Source of the DNA: an uncultured Eubacterium sp.
GTDB lineage: Bacteria; Bacillota; Clostridia; Peptostreptococcales; Anaerovoracaceae
NCBI GenBank assembly: GCA_937966095.1
Contig: CALCKF010000028.1
Coordinates: 1-35,818 of the forward strand
Length of the DNA: 35,818 nt
Direction of reading: 5' to 3'
Shown here: positions 16,995 through 25,099 of the stretch, piece by piece
How the letters are laid out: every line of letters begins with the position of its first letter
Numbering within the stretch: position 1 is the stretch's first letter
The notes under the pieces: model-generated
What the model saw: the letters and a program-made list of their open reading frames with translations, nothing else
What the model was told of the DNA's origin: nothing
The model's database searches: none
Translations under genes and position numbers: made by a program

Positions 16995-17879
16995 ATGGAA
17001 CTTAGAGTTTTAAATTATTTTCTGGCTATAGCCAGAGAGGGCAGCTTTACAAAAGCTGCAGATATGCTTCATGTTACACAACCTACTCTTTCCAGACAGA
17101 TAGCTGATCTGGAGCGTGAACTGGGAGTAAAACTGTTTATACGGAGCAATCATAGTATTCTTTTGACAGATGATGGAAGGATGCTGAAACACAGAGCGCA
17201 GGAAATATTGTCTCTGGCAGATAAAACGAAACGGGATCTTCTTAAAAAGGAAGGGTCTCTTTCAGGCACGGTTTCTATCGGCAGTGGCGAATTTAGATCG
17301 ACAGAATATCTGGCAAAAGTGATTTCAGGATTTAACAGCAGATATCCGGATGTAAAATATGAGATATACAGTGGTAATGCTGTAAACATACGTGACTATA
17401 TTGAGAGAGGTTTTCTGGACCTGGGGCTGATGTCAGAGCCTATAGATGTCAGAAAATATGATTTTGTGAATATGCCGATCAATGAGCAATGGGGAGTATT
17501 TATTCCTGAAGATTCCTGTCTTTTCGGGAAAGAAACGGTGACCCCTAGAGATCTTGAGGGAATGTCGGTTATTACAGCGACAGGCGACTTTAATCAGAGC
17601 CGTATCGGCAAATGGCTGGGTGATCATAAGGACAAGGTTGAAATCATAGCAACTGCGAATCTTCCGTATAATGAGGCCGTTCTGGCTCAGGAGAATATTG
17701 GTGTAATGCTCAGTATAAATTTGAATTGTAAATATGAAAAACTGAGTTTCATCCCTCTATCTCCGAAACTTGAGGTTTCAACAGCACTGGCATGGAAAAA
17801 AGAACAGGTTTTTTCAACTGCTACCTCACAATTCATAGAATTTGCCAAACAATACCTGATAAGCATATCTGAAGATTAG
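16995..17879 (+). CDS. LysR family transcriptional regulator
   Basis: A 294-aa regulator with a classic N-terminal winged helix (ELRVLNYFLAIAREGSFTKAADMLHVTQPTLSRQIADLERELG, seen from residue 2 to ~44) and a periplasmic-binding-like effector domain from ~90 (SGTVSIGSGEF, DLGLMSEPIDVRKYDFV). The start at 16995 is chosen because AAGGAGG lies 6 bp upstream and the family begins with MELR; an upstream in-frame extension has no site. It follows HxlR by 59 bp and ends in a strong terminator, so these two regulators form a unit separate from the flavodoxin. It probably controls the downstream oxidoreductase genes. Confidence 0.92.
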   Translation: MELRVLNYFLAIAREGSFTKAADMLHVTQPTLSRQIADLERELGVKLFIRSNHSILLTDDGRMLKHRAQEILSLADKTKRDLLKKEGSLSGTVSIGSGEFRSTEYLAKVISGFNSRYPDVKYEIYSGNAVNIRDYIERGFLDLGLMSEPIDVRKYDFVNMPINEQWGVFIPEDSCLFGKETVTPRDLEGMSVITATGDFNQSRIGKWLGDHKDKVEIIATANLPYNEAVLAQENIGVMLSINLNCKYEKLSFIPLSPKLEVSTALAWKKEQVFSTATSQFIEFAKQYLISISED

Positions 17880-17914
17880 ATATAAGCATTAGACATTTGA
17901 AATAAAAAATATAT

Positions 17915-17950
17915 AATAAAGATGTTCCGGGAGGGACATCTTTATTTCAT
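17915..17950. terminator. Intrinsic terminator after the LysR gene
   Basis: A 14-bp stem (17915-17928 with 17933-17946, core AAAGATGTTCC/GGGACATCTTT including one G-T pair) has a 4-base loop and ends in T-rich sequence. The A-rich 5' side could also end minus-strand transcription. Confidence 0.8.
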
Positions 17951-17978
17951 ATGAGATGACAGGAATAAGGAGGTTGGA

Positions 17979-18581
17979 ATGAAAAAGATATTTTTTGCTG
18001 TTGTTGTTTTTTCAATGATATTGACATTTACTGCATGTGGAAGCAGCAGTGACGGTGAAGGTGGTTCTAGTATGCAGTATTCTGATGTATCCGAAACGAC
18101 AGGCAGCAAATCATTAGTGGTATATTTTTCCTGGTCAGGAAATACAGAAAATGTAGCAAAATCTATTCAGCAGCAAACGGAGGCAGACCTTTATGAAATA
18201 GTACCAAAAGTACCCTACAGTGATGATTATGATAGTGTCGTAGAAATGGCACAGGAGGAGCAGGATGAAAATGCCCGTCCTGAAATTGCAGGTGATATAA
18301 ACGGATTAAACGATTATGATATCGTATATATAGGGTTTCCTATATGGTGGGGAGATATGCCGATGATACTTTATAGCTTTTTTGATGATCATGATCTTTC
18401 GGGAAAGACTATAGCTCCATTTTGTACAAGCGGAGGCAGCGGCCTTTCCAATACCGTAAAAACGATAAAAGAACTTGAACCTGACGCGGTGGTAACAGAC
18501 GGGTTGCATATTGGAAATGATGATGCGTCAGAGGATAATGACATAGTCGCCGACTGGCTGAATATCAATGGTATTAGATAG
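17979..18581 (+). CDS. Flavodoxin-domain lipoprotein
   Basis: A 200-aa protein. Residues 1-20 are a lipoprotein signal peptide ending in a lipobox (LTFTAC, lipidated Cys20), followed by a Gly/Ser linker. From ~48 a flavodoxin fold binds FMN: LVVYFSWSGNTENVAKSI is the phosphate loop, and YIGFPIWWGDMP and FCTSGGSGLSNT are the isoalloxazine-contacting loops. It therefore carries electrons on the outer face of the membrane, unlike ordinary cytosolic flavodoxins. It is 11 bp upstream of an aldo/keto reductase and downstream of two redox-type regulators. The family also includes quinone-reductase-like proteins. Confidence 0.88.
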   Translation: MKKIFFAVVVFSMILTFTACGSSSDGEGGSSMQYSDVSETTGSKSLVVYFSWSGNTENVAKSIQQQTEADLYEIVPKVPYSDDYDSVVEMAQEEQDENARPEIAGDINGLNDYDIVYIGFPIWWGDMPMILYSFFDDHDLSGKTIAPFCTSGGSGLSNTVKTIKELEPDAVVTDGLHIGNDDASEDNDIVADWLNINGIR

Positions 18582-18592
18582 GGAGAGATGAA

Positions 18593-19579
18593 ATGAAATA
18601 TATAAATTTAGGAGATTCTGAACTTAATGTATCGAGGATATGCATGGGGTGTATGGGTTTTGGTGAGGCAGGAAACGGGCAGCACCACTGGACGATTGAT
18701 GAAGCATCGTCACGTGAGATCATAAAGAAAGGCCTGGATCTTGGAATAAACTTTTTTGATACAGCAATAGGGTATCAGAACGGTACAAGTGAGCAATATC
18801 TGGGAAGGATACTGAACGATCTTACAGTACGCAGAGATGTCATCGTTGCAACAAAATTTCTCCCTCGAACTTCCGAAGAGATAGATAAAGGGATAACAGG
18901 GCAGAGACATATAGAAAAAATGATAGATCAGAGTCTTTATAATCTTGGGATGGATTATATAGACCTATACATATATCATATGTGGGATTATAAAACCCCT
19001 CTTTACGATATAATGGAAGGCCTCAATAATGTGATCAAGGCAGGTAAAGCACGTTATATAGGTATTTCCAACTGCTTTGCTTTCCAGATTGCAAAGGCAA
19101 ATGCACTAGCAGAAAAGGAAGGGTTTAAAAAGTTTATATCGGTTCAGGGACATTATAACCTTATTTTTCGGGAAGAGGAAAGAGAAATGGCAAAATTTTG
19201 CCGTGAAGAGAATGTCTCTATGACACCATACAGCCCGCTTGCAGGCGGCCGGCTTTCCAAACATCCGGGAGAGTCCTCAAAGCGTCTGAGAGAAGATAAC
19301 TACGCCCGGATGAAGTACGATGCTACCAGCGATCAGGATCGTGTCATAATTGAACGTGTAGAAGAACTTGCAGAGAAGCACGGAGTGTCAATGACAGAAA
19401 TCTCACTTGCTTGGATTCTCGGAAAAGTAACGGCTCCTGTAGTGGGAGCAACGAAAGTTCATCATGTTGAGGATGCATCAAAAGCGGTGGAGCTTATCTT
19501 GAGCGATGAAGAAGTCCGTTTTCTGGAAGAACCTTATGTGCCTCACAGACTTGTGGGAGTTATGGCCGAAACTGATTGA
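18593..19579 (+). CDS. Aldo/keto reductase
   Basis: A 328-aa TIM-barrel NADPH oxidoreductase. The catalytic tetrad is visible: Asp56 and Tyr61 (FDTAIGYQNG), Lys88 (VATKF) and His129 (YIYHMWD). NADPH-binding blocks are TPYSPLAGGRLSK and PVVGATKVHHVEDA. The family reduces aldehydes and ketones. The start has a GGGAGAG site, and the flavodoxin gene ends 11 bp upstream, so they share a transcript. The DNA right after the stop (from 19587) is the left edge of a probable insertion, and the likely original terminator now lies at 25144. The coding sequence itself looks intact. Confidence 0.92.
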   Translation: MKYINLGDSELNVSRICMGCMGFGEAGNGQHHWTIDEASSREIIKKGLDLGINFFDTAIGYQNGTSEQYLGRILNDLTVRRDVIVATKFLPRTSEEIDKGITGQRHIEKMIDQSLYNLGMDYIDLYIYHMWDYKTPLYDIMEGLNNVIKAGKARYIGISNCFAFQIAKANALAEKEGFKKFISVQGHYNLIFREEEREMAKFCREENVSMTPYSPLAGGRLSKHPGESSKRLREDNYARMKYDATSDQDRVIIERVEELAEKHGVSMTEISLAWILGKVTAPVVGATKVHHVEDASKAVELILSDEEVRFLEEPYVPHRLVGVMAETD

Positions 19580-19586
19580 ATGCAGT

Positions 19587-19621
19587 TGTGTCTGTAAGGT
19601 GTTAATTGCAAAAGTAAGTTC
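19587..19621 (+). repeat. Left direct repeat and left inverted terminal repeat
   Basis: The direct repeat is 19587-19599 and the 18-bp inverted repeat is 19604-19621. They match 25122-25134 directly and 25100-25117 in inverse orientation with one mismatch. They begin 8 bp after the aldo/keto reductase stop codon. Confidence 0.7.
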
Positions 19622-19781
19622 CAGCGGCAAAAAAACTTGGAATTGCATCACTCAATTCAAGTGATATTGGATTTACCAATGCATATTTAAAATGAGTGTG
19701 ATATATTAGCATGTTTTTATTGAAAGTATGCCAATCAGGAGACTGTATTTATACCGAGTAGGACTGAATTACACTTGAATT

Positions 19782-20118
19782 TTAAATTATGAGATGATCT
19801 TCAAGCGTTTTAGCAATACGATAATCTATAACAGATCTGCTGTATACACTATCATTTATAATTTTTACAGTAGATAATTTATTTATATACCCCTTATATT
19901 TATTTTTGATTATGTCTATTGTTTCAGTGTCTCCGTTCTTTGCCGATTTTATAACTTCATATCTAACAGCATTTCCATCTGCTCATATGCCGTATACTCT
20001 TCAGATATCGAATCTATTAGAATTTCATGCGCTCTTCTCCAGGCTTCATTTCTCTTATAATCCTTTAATTTGTTTTTGATAACTCTCTTGCAGTACGCAT
20101 TATATCAATAAGATGCAC
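19782..20118 (-). pseudogene. Broken helix-turn-helix gene of conjugative-transposon type
   Basis: No intact gene, but two overlapping minus-strand frames read as protein. The 3' part (AVRYEVIKSAKNGDTETIDIIKNKY..., then a block ending near LEDHLII) resembles the N-terminal helix-turn-helix domain of small regulators from Tn916-type conjugative elements, which typically read YEVIKAAxxGDxEAxxxILxHYxxYI. A separate frame upstream (KRNEAWRRAHEILIDSISEEYTAYEQM) stops and is joined by a frameshift around 19990. The gene is therefore decayed. Recognition rests on memory of the family and on one short stretch. Confidence 0.35.
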
Positions 20119-20206
20119 AAAAAGGGGGAAAAGGCACTAAACTATTAAAATTTTTTCAAAAATAAAAAATTAACCAAACTCATCAGATAGATAAAGATAT
20201 GCAATT

Positions 20207-20241
20207 AAAAAGCGTAGTCCATTATCGAGGCTACGCTTTTT
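20207..20241. terminator. Intrinsic terminator below the first surface-protein gene
   Basis: An 11-bp stem, AAAAAGCGTAG (20207-20217) with CTACGCTTTTT (20231-20241), works in both directions. It lies 40 bp beyond the stop of the minus-strand surface-protein gene. The bare stretch 20119-20280 holds nothing else that I recognise. Confidence 0.85.
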
Positions 20242-20280
20242 AGAAATTATATCCTATTTACTATATATAAGCACAATAAA

Positions 20281-21795
20281 CTATTGTTCTTTTCTTTTCC
20301 TTCCGTATATAACAACTCCTGTCCCGCCTACTATTGAAAATGCTAATATACATGCCCACAGAACAACGTTGCTGTCATCTCCAGTTTCTACTGATTTATC
20401 ACCATTTTCACTTTGTCCGCTCTGCGAACCGTCATCTGTTCCTTCACCATCATCCGTAGAATTAGCGGTCCATCTTGCATAAAGACTCATTTTTCCACTC
20501 ACTCTATCTTCATCAAGATTCCATGGCTCATTTGAGTTTTTTTCAAACCATCCTGCAAACGTATATCCTTCTTTAGATAAAGATGGTGCATTATCTTTTC
20601 CAATAATTGTGCCACTTAATACTGTAATGGATGAATCTGCTATTTCTTTACCGTTCTCGTCATAAAATGTAACAATACAATCTATGCCTACGCTATATGT
20701 ACCGTCACCATTATCTACAATCTTAACATCATCCGCAATATAATCGCTCACATCTGCCGTATGTGTACCACCATAAACAATAAGTGGAGCCTCTATTTCA
20801 TCATTAGTCTCCCATGCGCCAATTGTATTTCCGCCCTCCACAATAATCGAAGAAGGCACACCGCTCTGTTTATCTTTATCTGCCTTAACTGCAGCTTTAC
20901 CACCAGACACAGTTCCATCCTTTATAGTAATATGTCCTCCGCTGTTATATACATATATACCGTATCCATTCTCAGAACTATATGTTCCTCCATCAATTAC
21001 AGCATTACCGCCCCAGCTTACTGCAACAGCAGTTGTTCCAAAGCCGTTGGAATTAGTACCAGTTACCTTAAAGTTACAATCTGCAAAACTTGCAGATGCA
21101 CCACACACTTCAATACATGGTCCAGCACCTGCGGTCACAGTCACGCCTTCAAATGTTACTGGGCTAAGTGCATATGTATCTACACCAAATGCCTTCCCTT
21201 CAGTAGTGTATGTACCTCCTGTTACAGCAAGTGTAGTAGTATCGGCGTCAGTATTCAACGTATCTGTATTAAAAAATGCATTATTTGAACTCATAGTTAC
21301 ATTATTAAATACAACTGTAGAACCTGAAGCATCTATAACATTATCATTAAAAATTTTCACGAAAGCACCATTATCTGTATTTCCACTGTAATTTCCGCCA
21401 TTTAATGTCACAATACTTGGTTCTGAAATTTTAATAAACCCATAAGATGCCTCATTACTATCCGGTATTACCATAGCGCTTCCTGTAATTGTGCCATCTA
21501 CAGTAAAACTTGATGCAGCAACATTGAATAGTCGCTCATTTACCACAGCATTTGTTATGGTATTTCCATTCAGATCCAAGGCCACATTATTACTAATAGT
21601 AATCTGCGTGTCTACTAATACATTCTTATCAAGTACAATTGTATCACCATCACCTGCCTCATTAAATGCCGCTTCAAGTGATTCGTAACTTTTATTACCT
21701 ATGTGGCAAACCCCATTTTCTGCAAAGCTCATATTTGGCATTATCATAATAATTATGGCCATAATGAAAATTGCCAACCTTCTTATTGCTTTCAT
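20281..21795 (-). CDS. Cell-wall surface protein: beta-helix, InlB B-repeat, sortase-type anchor
   Basis: A 504-aa secreted protein. The signal peptide (MKAIRR... to SFA) is cleaved near residue 25. Residues ~30-360 consist of short Gly/Asn/Thr-rich strands (NGGNYSGNTDNGAF, VTGGTYTTEGKA, IDGGTYSSENGYG, IKDGTVSGGKAAV) typical of a right-handed beta-helix. Residues ~373-446 are one InlB B-repeat (TFYDENGKEI ... GYTFAGWFEK ... LYARW). An acidic Ser/Gly linker leads to VETGDDSN, a hydrophobic helix and the basic tail GRKRKEQ, a TGD-type sorting signal. The start at 21795 is chosen because GGAGGT precedes it; an upstream ATG at 21810 has no site. No sortase gene is in the window. Likely adhesin or carbohydrate-binding surface protein. 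Confidence 0.8.
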   Translation of the reverse strand: MKAIRRLAIFIMAIIIMIMPNMSFAENGVCHIGNKSYESLEAAFNEAGDGDTIVLDKNVLVDTQITISNNVALDLNGNTITNAVVNERLFNVAASSFTVDGTITGSAMVIPDSNEASYGFIKISEPSIVTLNGGNYSGNTDNGAFVKIFNDNVIDASGSTVVFNNVTMSSNNAFFNTDTLNTDADTTTLAVTGGTYTTEGKAFGVDTYALSPVTFEGVTVTAGAGPCIEVCGASASFADCNFKVTGTNSNGFGTTAVAVSWGGNAVIDGGTYSSENGYGIYVYNSGGHITIKDGTVSGGKAAVKADKDKQSGVPSSIIVEGGNTIGAWETNDEIEAPLIVYGGTHTADVSDYIADDVKIVDNGDGTYSVGIDCIVTFYDENGKEIADSSITVLSGTIIGKDNAPSLSKEGYTFAGWFEKNSNEPWNLDEDRVSGKMSLYARWTANSTDDGEGTDDGSQSGQSENGDKSVETGDDSNVVLWACILAFSIVGGTGVVIYGRKRKEQ

Positions 21796-21810
21796 TAAAA
21801 TAACCTCCAT

Positions 21811-22237
21811 ATTTCGTCTCGAAGGAGGTTCTTATCATACATAGTTATTACTTGCGTATCATATTAGAGCCTGCAAAATTCCAGTTATTCATCCTCCGAG
21901 ATATTCTTTTTTCCCTAGGAGTTTTATAAATTATCACCCCCACCCTAGGGTACACATTTATTTTATATCATACAAAAGAGGATATTTCAATATATTCAGA
22001 TAGAATTATGATTCTCAAAGCTGCGCATATTATTAAATTTTTATTTTTAATAAATTTGTTCATCCTGTGATGACTTTCAATATCGCCCGAAATAACCGCA
22101 GGTACTTTTCTTATATCGATACTATATCCTTATTCGGGCAGCGCCACGGCCGTCCAGCTCAAAGATACATTCTTTATGCAATAAGGAGCATATATTTTGT
22201 GATCATCTATTAAGAAAGGCACAGATAAGTTTTATTA
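21811..22237. other. Gene-free stretch between surface protein and IS3 remnant
   Basis: No coding sequence is supported in these ~430 bp. Besides the leader hairpin there is a CCTAGG-based inverted repeat (21914-21951, CCCTAGG ends). There is also an imperfect GC-rich stem, GCCCGAAATAA (~22084-22094) against TTATTCGGGC (~22132-22141), followed by a GC-rich patch unlike its AT-rich surroundings. I recognise no RNA family. Confidence 0.4.
21817..21901 (-). promoter_or_regulatory. Leader hairpin upstream of the first surface-protein gene
   Basis: On the minus strand CTCGGAGG (21900-21893) can pair with CCTTCGAG (21825-21818), plus one outer A-T pair, closing a ~67-nt loop 22 bp before the start codon. 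The same two 8-mers, in the same order and distance from the start, precede the second surface-protein gene. That suggests a shared RNA control element rather than chance. Confidence 0.45.
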
Positions 22238-22295
22238 TGAACCGCCCCCCAAACTGGTATACCTAAAATCTAACAGTTGGGAGGTTGGTTTTTTC

Positions 22296-22942
22296 ATGTT
22301 ATCAGGAATTAGCACTGTTACAAGGCATAACAAACCATACACTTATCACTAAGTGGGGCAATGATTTTAGAATTGCAGGTCCTGATGCTTTGAGACCTAA
22401 GAAGAGATGAACTATTGAAACTTAGGATCGAGAATTCAGATTAAAAGAGATTATCGCAGCAGTAGGTTTTCCAAAATCTACATACATGTATTGGCAAAAG
22501 CGTTTTGACAGGCTCGATCTGAATAAAGAATTAGAAGAACATATTCTTGACTTGCACAACGAACATAAGGATTTTGGGTGCAGTAAGTATATTATCTGCC
22601 CAAAAGAAAGCAGATGAAGTGACTTCTGATTGCCCATACAGGAGAATCTTTCATTCTGACAGAGGATGGGCATATCAGATGACAGCATACAATAACAGAT
22701 TGAAAGAGAACAAAATCTTTCAAAGTATGTCTCGTAAAGGGAATTGTTATGACAATTCCTTTATAGAAAATTTCTTTGGCATATTAAAGCAAGAAATGTA
22801 CTATGGGAATACCTATTACAGCTTTGAAGAGTTAAAAGAAGCTATCGAAAAATATATTGCATACTATAATGAAAAACGCATCAAAGAGAAATTAGGATGG
22901 AAAAGTTCTGTTGAATACAGGCTTACAGCTATTGCTGCATAA
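22296..22942 (+). pseudogene. IS3-family transposase remnant (orfA/orfB, deleted)
   Basis: The first part reads in broken frames (TKWGNDFRIAGPDALRPKKR, then FRLKEIIAAVGFPKSTYMYWQKRFDRLD and HILDLHNEHKDFGC), matching the orfA end and orfB start. It then jumps to the C-terminal catalytic end (SDCPYRRIFHSDRGWAYQM, MSRKGNCYDNSFIENFFG, EKYIAYYNEKRIKEKLGW) from ~22600. The first catalytic Asp and surrounding core are gone, and at least two frame changes or stops occur. It cannot make an active transposase. Confidence 0.85.
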
Positions 22943-22946
22943 AAAC

Positions 22947-22980
22947 AGCGTAGCAGCTTAAATAACTGCTACGCTAAAAA
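22947..22980 (+). terminator. Hairpin at the end of the IS3 transposase remnant
   Basis: A 10-bp perfect stem, AGCGTAGCAG (22947-22956) with CTGCTACGCT (22966-22975), lies just after the transposase stop. The tail is A-rich rather than T-rich on the plus strand; on the minus strand the following bases are T-rich, so it may act better in that direction. Confidence 0.5.
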
Positions 22981-23085
22981 GTCTAACTTTTGGGTGCGCC
23001 TCATTACCCATGCCTTTCTCTATTATTCATACAATAATATCATCGTATCATTTTATCAGTCTTATGCTATTTAAGCACATCAATG

Positions 23086-24567
23086 TTACTGCATCCTTTT
23101 CTTTCTGCCATAGAGAGCAGTACCTGCAGCTCCTGCTGCTGCCAGTATCAAAAGTCCTGAAAATAACATCATATTACTGTCATCACCAGTCTGTACTGAA
23201 TTGGCAACTATGTCGGCTGCACCACAAACAATACATTTACCATCTTGGAAGGTGTGTCCTGTTTTCGCAATTACTTTACCTTTTTCTAAAACCTCTCCAC
23301 ACACCTTGCAAACCTTATCTCCAGTGTATCCTTCCTCTGTGCAGGTAGCTTCTTTATAATTTTTCAATTCTGTTTCGCCATGTCCAAGCGCACTGCCATA
23401 TGGTCTGTCACAGTCTTGGCAAACCGCTGGGGCTTCACAAGTAGCCGTTCCTCCGGTATGGATATGTTCACCGATATGGACATAACTATATCCGCTGATC
23501 GCCTGCTGCTCATCCTTATTAAAGTTTACAGTGGCATCATAGGGTGATTCCACGCCATCGCTGAAATGCTCTGCGTTAGAACCGTCCAAATTACTGCCTA
23601 CCTTAACTTCCACAAGCTTTCCATCGGCGGGTGTAATACTGAAAGAAGTAGTGGCTCCAGTGGAGCTGTACAAATAAAGACCGCCTTTTGCGGTTGCCGC
23701 TGAGTTGGTAACATTAAAGTGTTCGGTTAAAATCGCCCAATACTTATTGGCATCGCAAGATGCGGACAGCTCCGAATTGGTTAAGCTGAGTGTTCCCCCC
23801 GTTACGCTTATTCCTGACTCTCCGTTGCTTATGGCAATCACAGTACTGTTTGTTATCGTCATATCTTCTGCTGCCAAAATTGCGGGATAAGCTTCTGTGG
23901 ATATATTGTTTGCTGTTACGTTAGAATTATCAATAGAAATATTTCCTGAAGAAGCATACAGCACATTGACCTTCGATTCTTTTGCTGTTGCATCTGTCTT
24001 GCTGTCCAAAATTTCGATTTCACCGCCTACCACAGTTGAAAATTTATCTGATGTAGCCGTAATATCCGAGCCATTTTTGATAATAAGCTCTCCTTCACTT
24101 TGTGAAACAAGTGAGGATTGTTGCGTGTTGATTACCAAATGCACATTATCTATGACAAGTTCACGGTACGCCTCTATACCGTTGGTTTGCGCATTCACTT
24201 CAAGTGATCCGGGGCCGCTTACACAAAGTCCTCCTGGTGTTGTGGAATCAGTTGGATAAGCATTCTTGGCAATTCCATATTCCTGTGATGTAATACTGTT
24301 ATCACCTTGTATTGAAATGTTTACAACATTTTTTTGTGAAACCAGTATTCCTCCGTTTAGATTGGCATTGTTTAAAATCAGCGTCTTGGTTTCATGGTCA
24401 TAGGATACTGTTCCGTTCCCCAGCACATCGCTTGCATTATCGCTGGTCACTTGAGTGCCTGCCACATTTATATGGTAGTCTTCTGCCGCAAAGACCATTG
24501 CCGGAATCATTGTAATAACCATCGCAACCGTCAACAGCATTGCTAACCATTTTTTCTTTTTAAACAT
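23086..24567 (-). CDS. Cell-wall surface protein: beta-helix, Cys-pair repeats, sortase-type anchor
   Basis: A 493-aa secreted protein. The signal peptide (MFKKKKWLAMLL... VFA) is cleaved near residue 27. Residues ~30-350 are short repeating strands (LILNNANLNGGI, LVIDNVHLVINT, MTITNSTVIAISNGESGISVTGG, LSLTNSELSAS) of a carbohydrate-binding-like beta-helix. Residues ~365-455 hold three Cys-pair units (CEAPAVCQDC, CTEEGYTGDKVCKVC, CIVCG) separated by GH-containing linkers, a module common on clostridial surface proteins. The C-terminus has VQTGDDSN, a hydrophobic helix and GRKKRMQ, again a TGD-type sorting signal. The ribosome site is GGAGGAGG. It shares leader and anchor with the first surface protein, so the pair probably arose or moved together. 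Confidence 0.8.
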   Translation of the reverse strand: MFKKKKWLAMLLTVAMVITMIPAMVFAAEDYHINVAGTQVTSDNASDVLGNGTVSYDHETKTLILNNANLNGGILVSQKNVVNISIQGDNSITSQEYGIAKNAYPTDSTTPGGLCVSGPGSLEVNAQTNGIEAYRELVIDNVHLVINTQQSSLVSQSEGELIIKNGSDITATSDKFSTVVGGEIEILDSKTDATAKESKVNVLYASSGNISIDNSNVTANNISTEAYPAILAAEDMTITNSTVIAISNGESGISVTGGTLSLTNSELSASCDANKYWAILTEHFNVTNSAATAKGGLYLYSSTGATTSFSITPADGKLVEVKVGSNLDGSNAEHFSDGVESPYDATVNFNKDEQQAISGYSYVHIGEHIHTGGTATCEAPAVCQDCDRPYGSALGHGETELKNYKEATCTEEGYTGDKVCKVCGEVLEKGKVIAKTGHTFQDGKCIVCGAADIVANSVQTGDDSNMMLFSGLLILAAAGAAGTALYGRKKRMQ

Positions 24568-24585
24568 AAAAACCTCCTCCGTTTC

Positions 24586-24623
24586 CTCGAAGGATATTTA
24601 CTGTCTATACTGTTCCCTCCGAG
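24586..24623 (-). promoter_or_regulatory. Leader hairpin upstream of the second surface-protein gene
   Basis: On the minus strand CTCGGAGG (24623-24616) pairs with CCTTCGAG (24593-24586) around a 22-nt loop, 18 bp before the start codon. The same 8-mers precede the other surface-protein gene with a longer loop. Confidence 0.45.
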
Positions 24624-24850
24624 AACATAGCATTCGGCTGCCCGCTGATGTGTTTATACTTATATAAACAATACAATCTTCTATTCTAAAATGCAAGTAA
24701 TTTAATTGAAAATTTCCAATTTTATATATAATTCGACATTCATCTATCTGTATTTGATGTTTCCATAAAAATAGATACTTGTTTTATGAATGCCGGAATC
24801 ATTTTTTCAATCAGTTCCGGATTTTTAAATTCTGTACTATTGTACCGGAT
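24624..24850. other. AT-rich stretch with no supported gene
   Basis: Between the leader of the second surface-protein gene and the IS30 fragment I see no intact coding sequence. A minus-strand frame continues beyond the transposase stop for ~37 codons (to about 24740) without recognisable similarity. The surface-protein promoter should lie here (TATACTTATATAAAC near 24655-24670), but no clear pair of boxes stands out. Confidence 0.3.
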
Positions 24851-25003
24851 TTATCTCTGGATTTTCTTAGAGATGGTGGAGGGATTTTTCTGCAAATATA
24901 TTGACATTTCTTTAAATGTCAGCCCTCTGTCTAATGCATTCTGTATGTATTGCCAGTAATCAAAGGTGAGATGCTTTCCACTATGACGTTTGGTATTTAT
25001 CAT
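24851..25003 (-). pseudogene. IS30-family transposase, N-terminal fragment
   Basis: A 50-codon frame starts at ATG 25003 after AAAGGAAT. KRHSGKHLTFDYWQYIQNAL and RGLTFKEMSIYLQKNPSTISKKI match the N-terminal helix-turn-helix of IS30-family transposases (typical form KHLTLxDRxxIxxxLxxGxSFKxIAxxLxKDxTTISKEI). It ends at a stop before the DDE catalytic domain, which is absent. It lies ~97 bp inside the right inverted repeat, the normal distance of an IS30 transposase from its end. Confidence 0.65.
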
Positions 25004-25099
25004 AGGTATTCCTTTCTGTGCAGAAGGAGAGGGAACAGCTTATGATTAATTATACTGGAACTTTGTGTAAAACCAACTTATGATTTTTGACAAACGACA

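Larger units (their letters stand above)
22238..23003 (+). mobile_element. Internally deleted IS3-family insertion sequence
   Basis: The left end near 22238-22262 (ACCGCCCCCCAAACTGG) and the right end near 22981-23003 (GTCTAACTTTTGGGTGCGCC) form imperfect inverted repeats of the IS3/IS150 type. The element is ~770 bp against the usual 1.3-1.5 kb, so about half is missing. It lies between the two surface-protein genes. Confidence 0.7.

Noticed and set aside
22422..22688. Antisense reading frame across the IS3 remnant
   Set aside because: It lies opposite recognisable transposase sequence, has no good ribosome site and resembles no family.
20281..24567. Repeats inside the surface-protein genes as a CRISPR array or tandem DNA repeat
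   Set aside because: The similarity is at the level of short protein strands; the DNA is not repeated at regular spacing.
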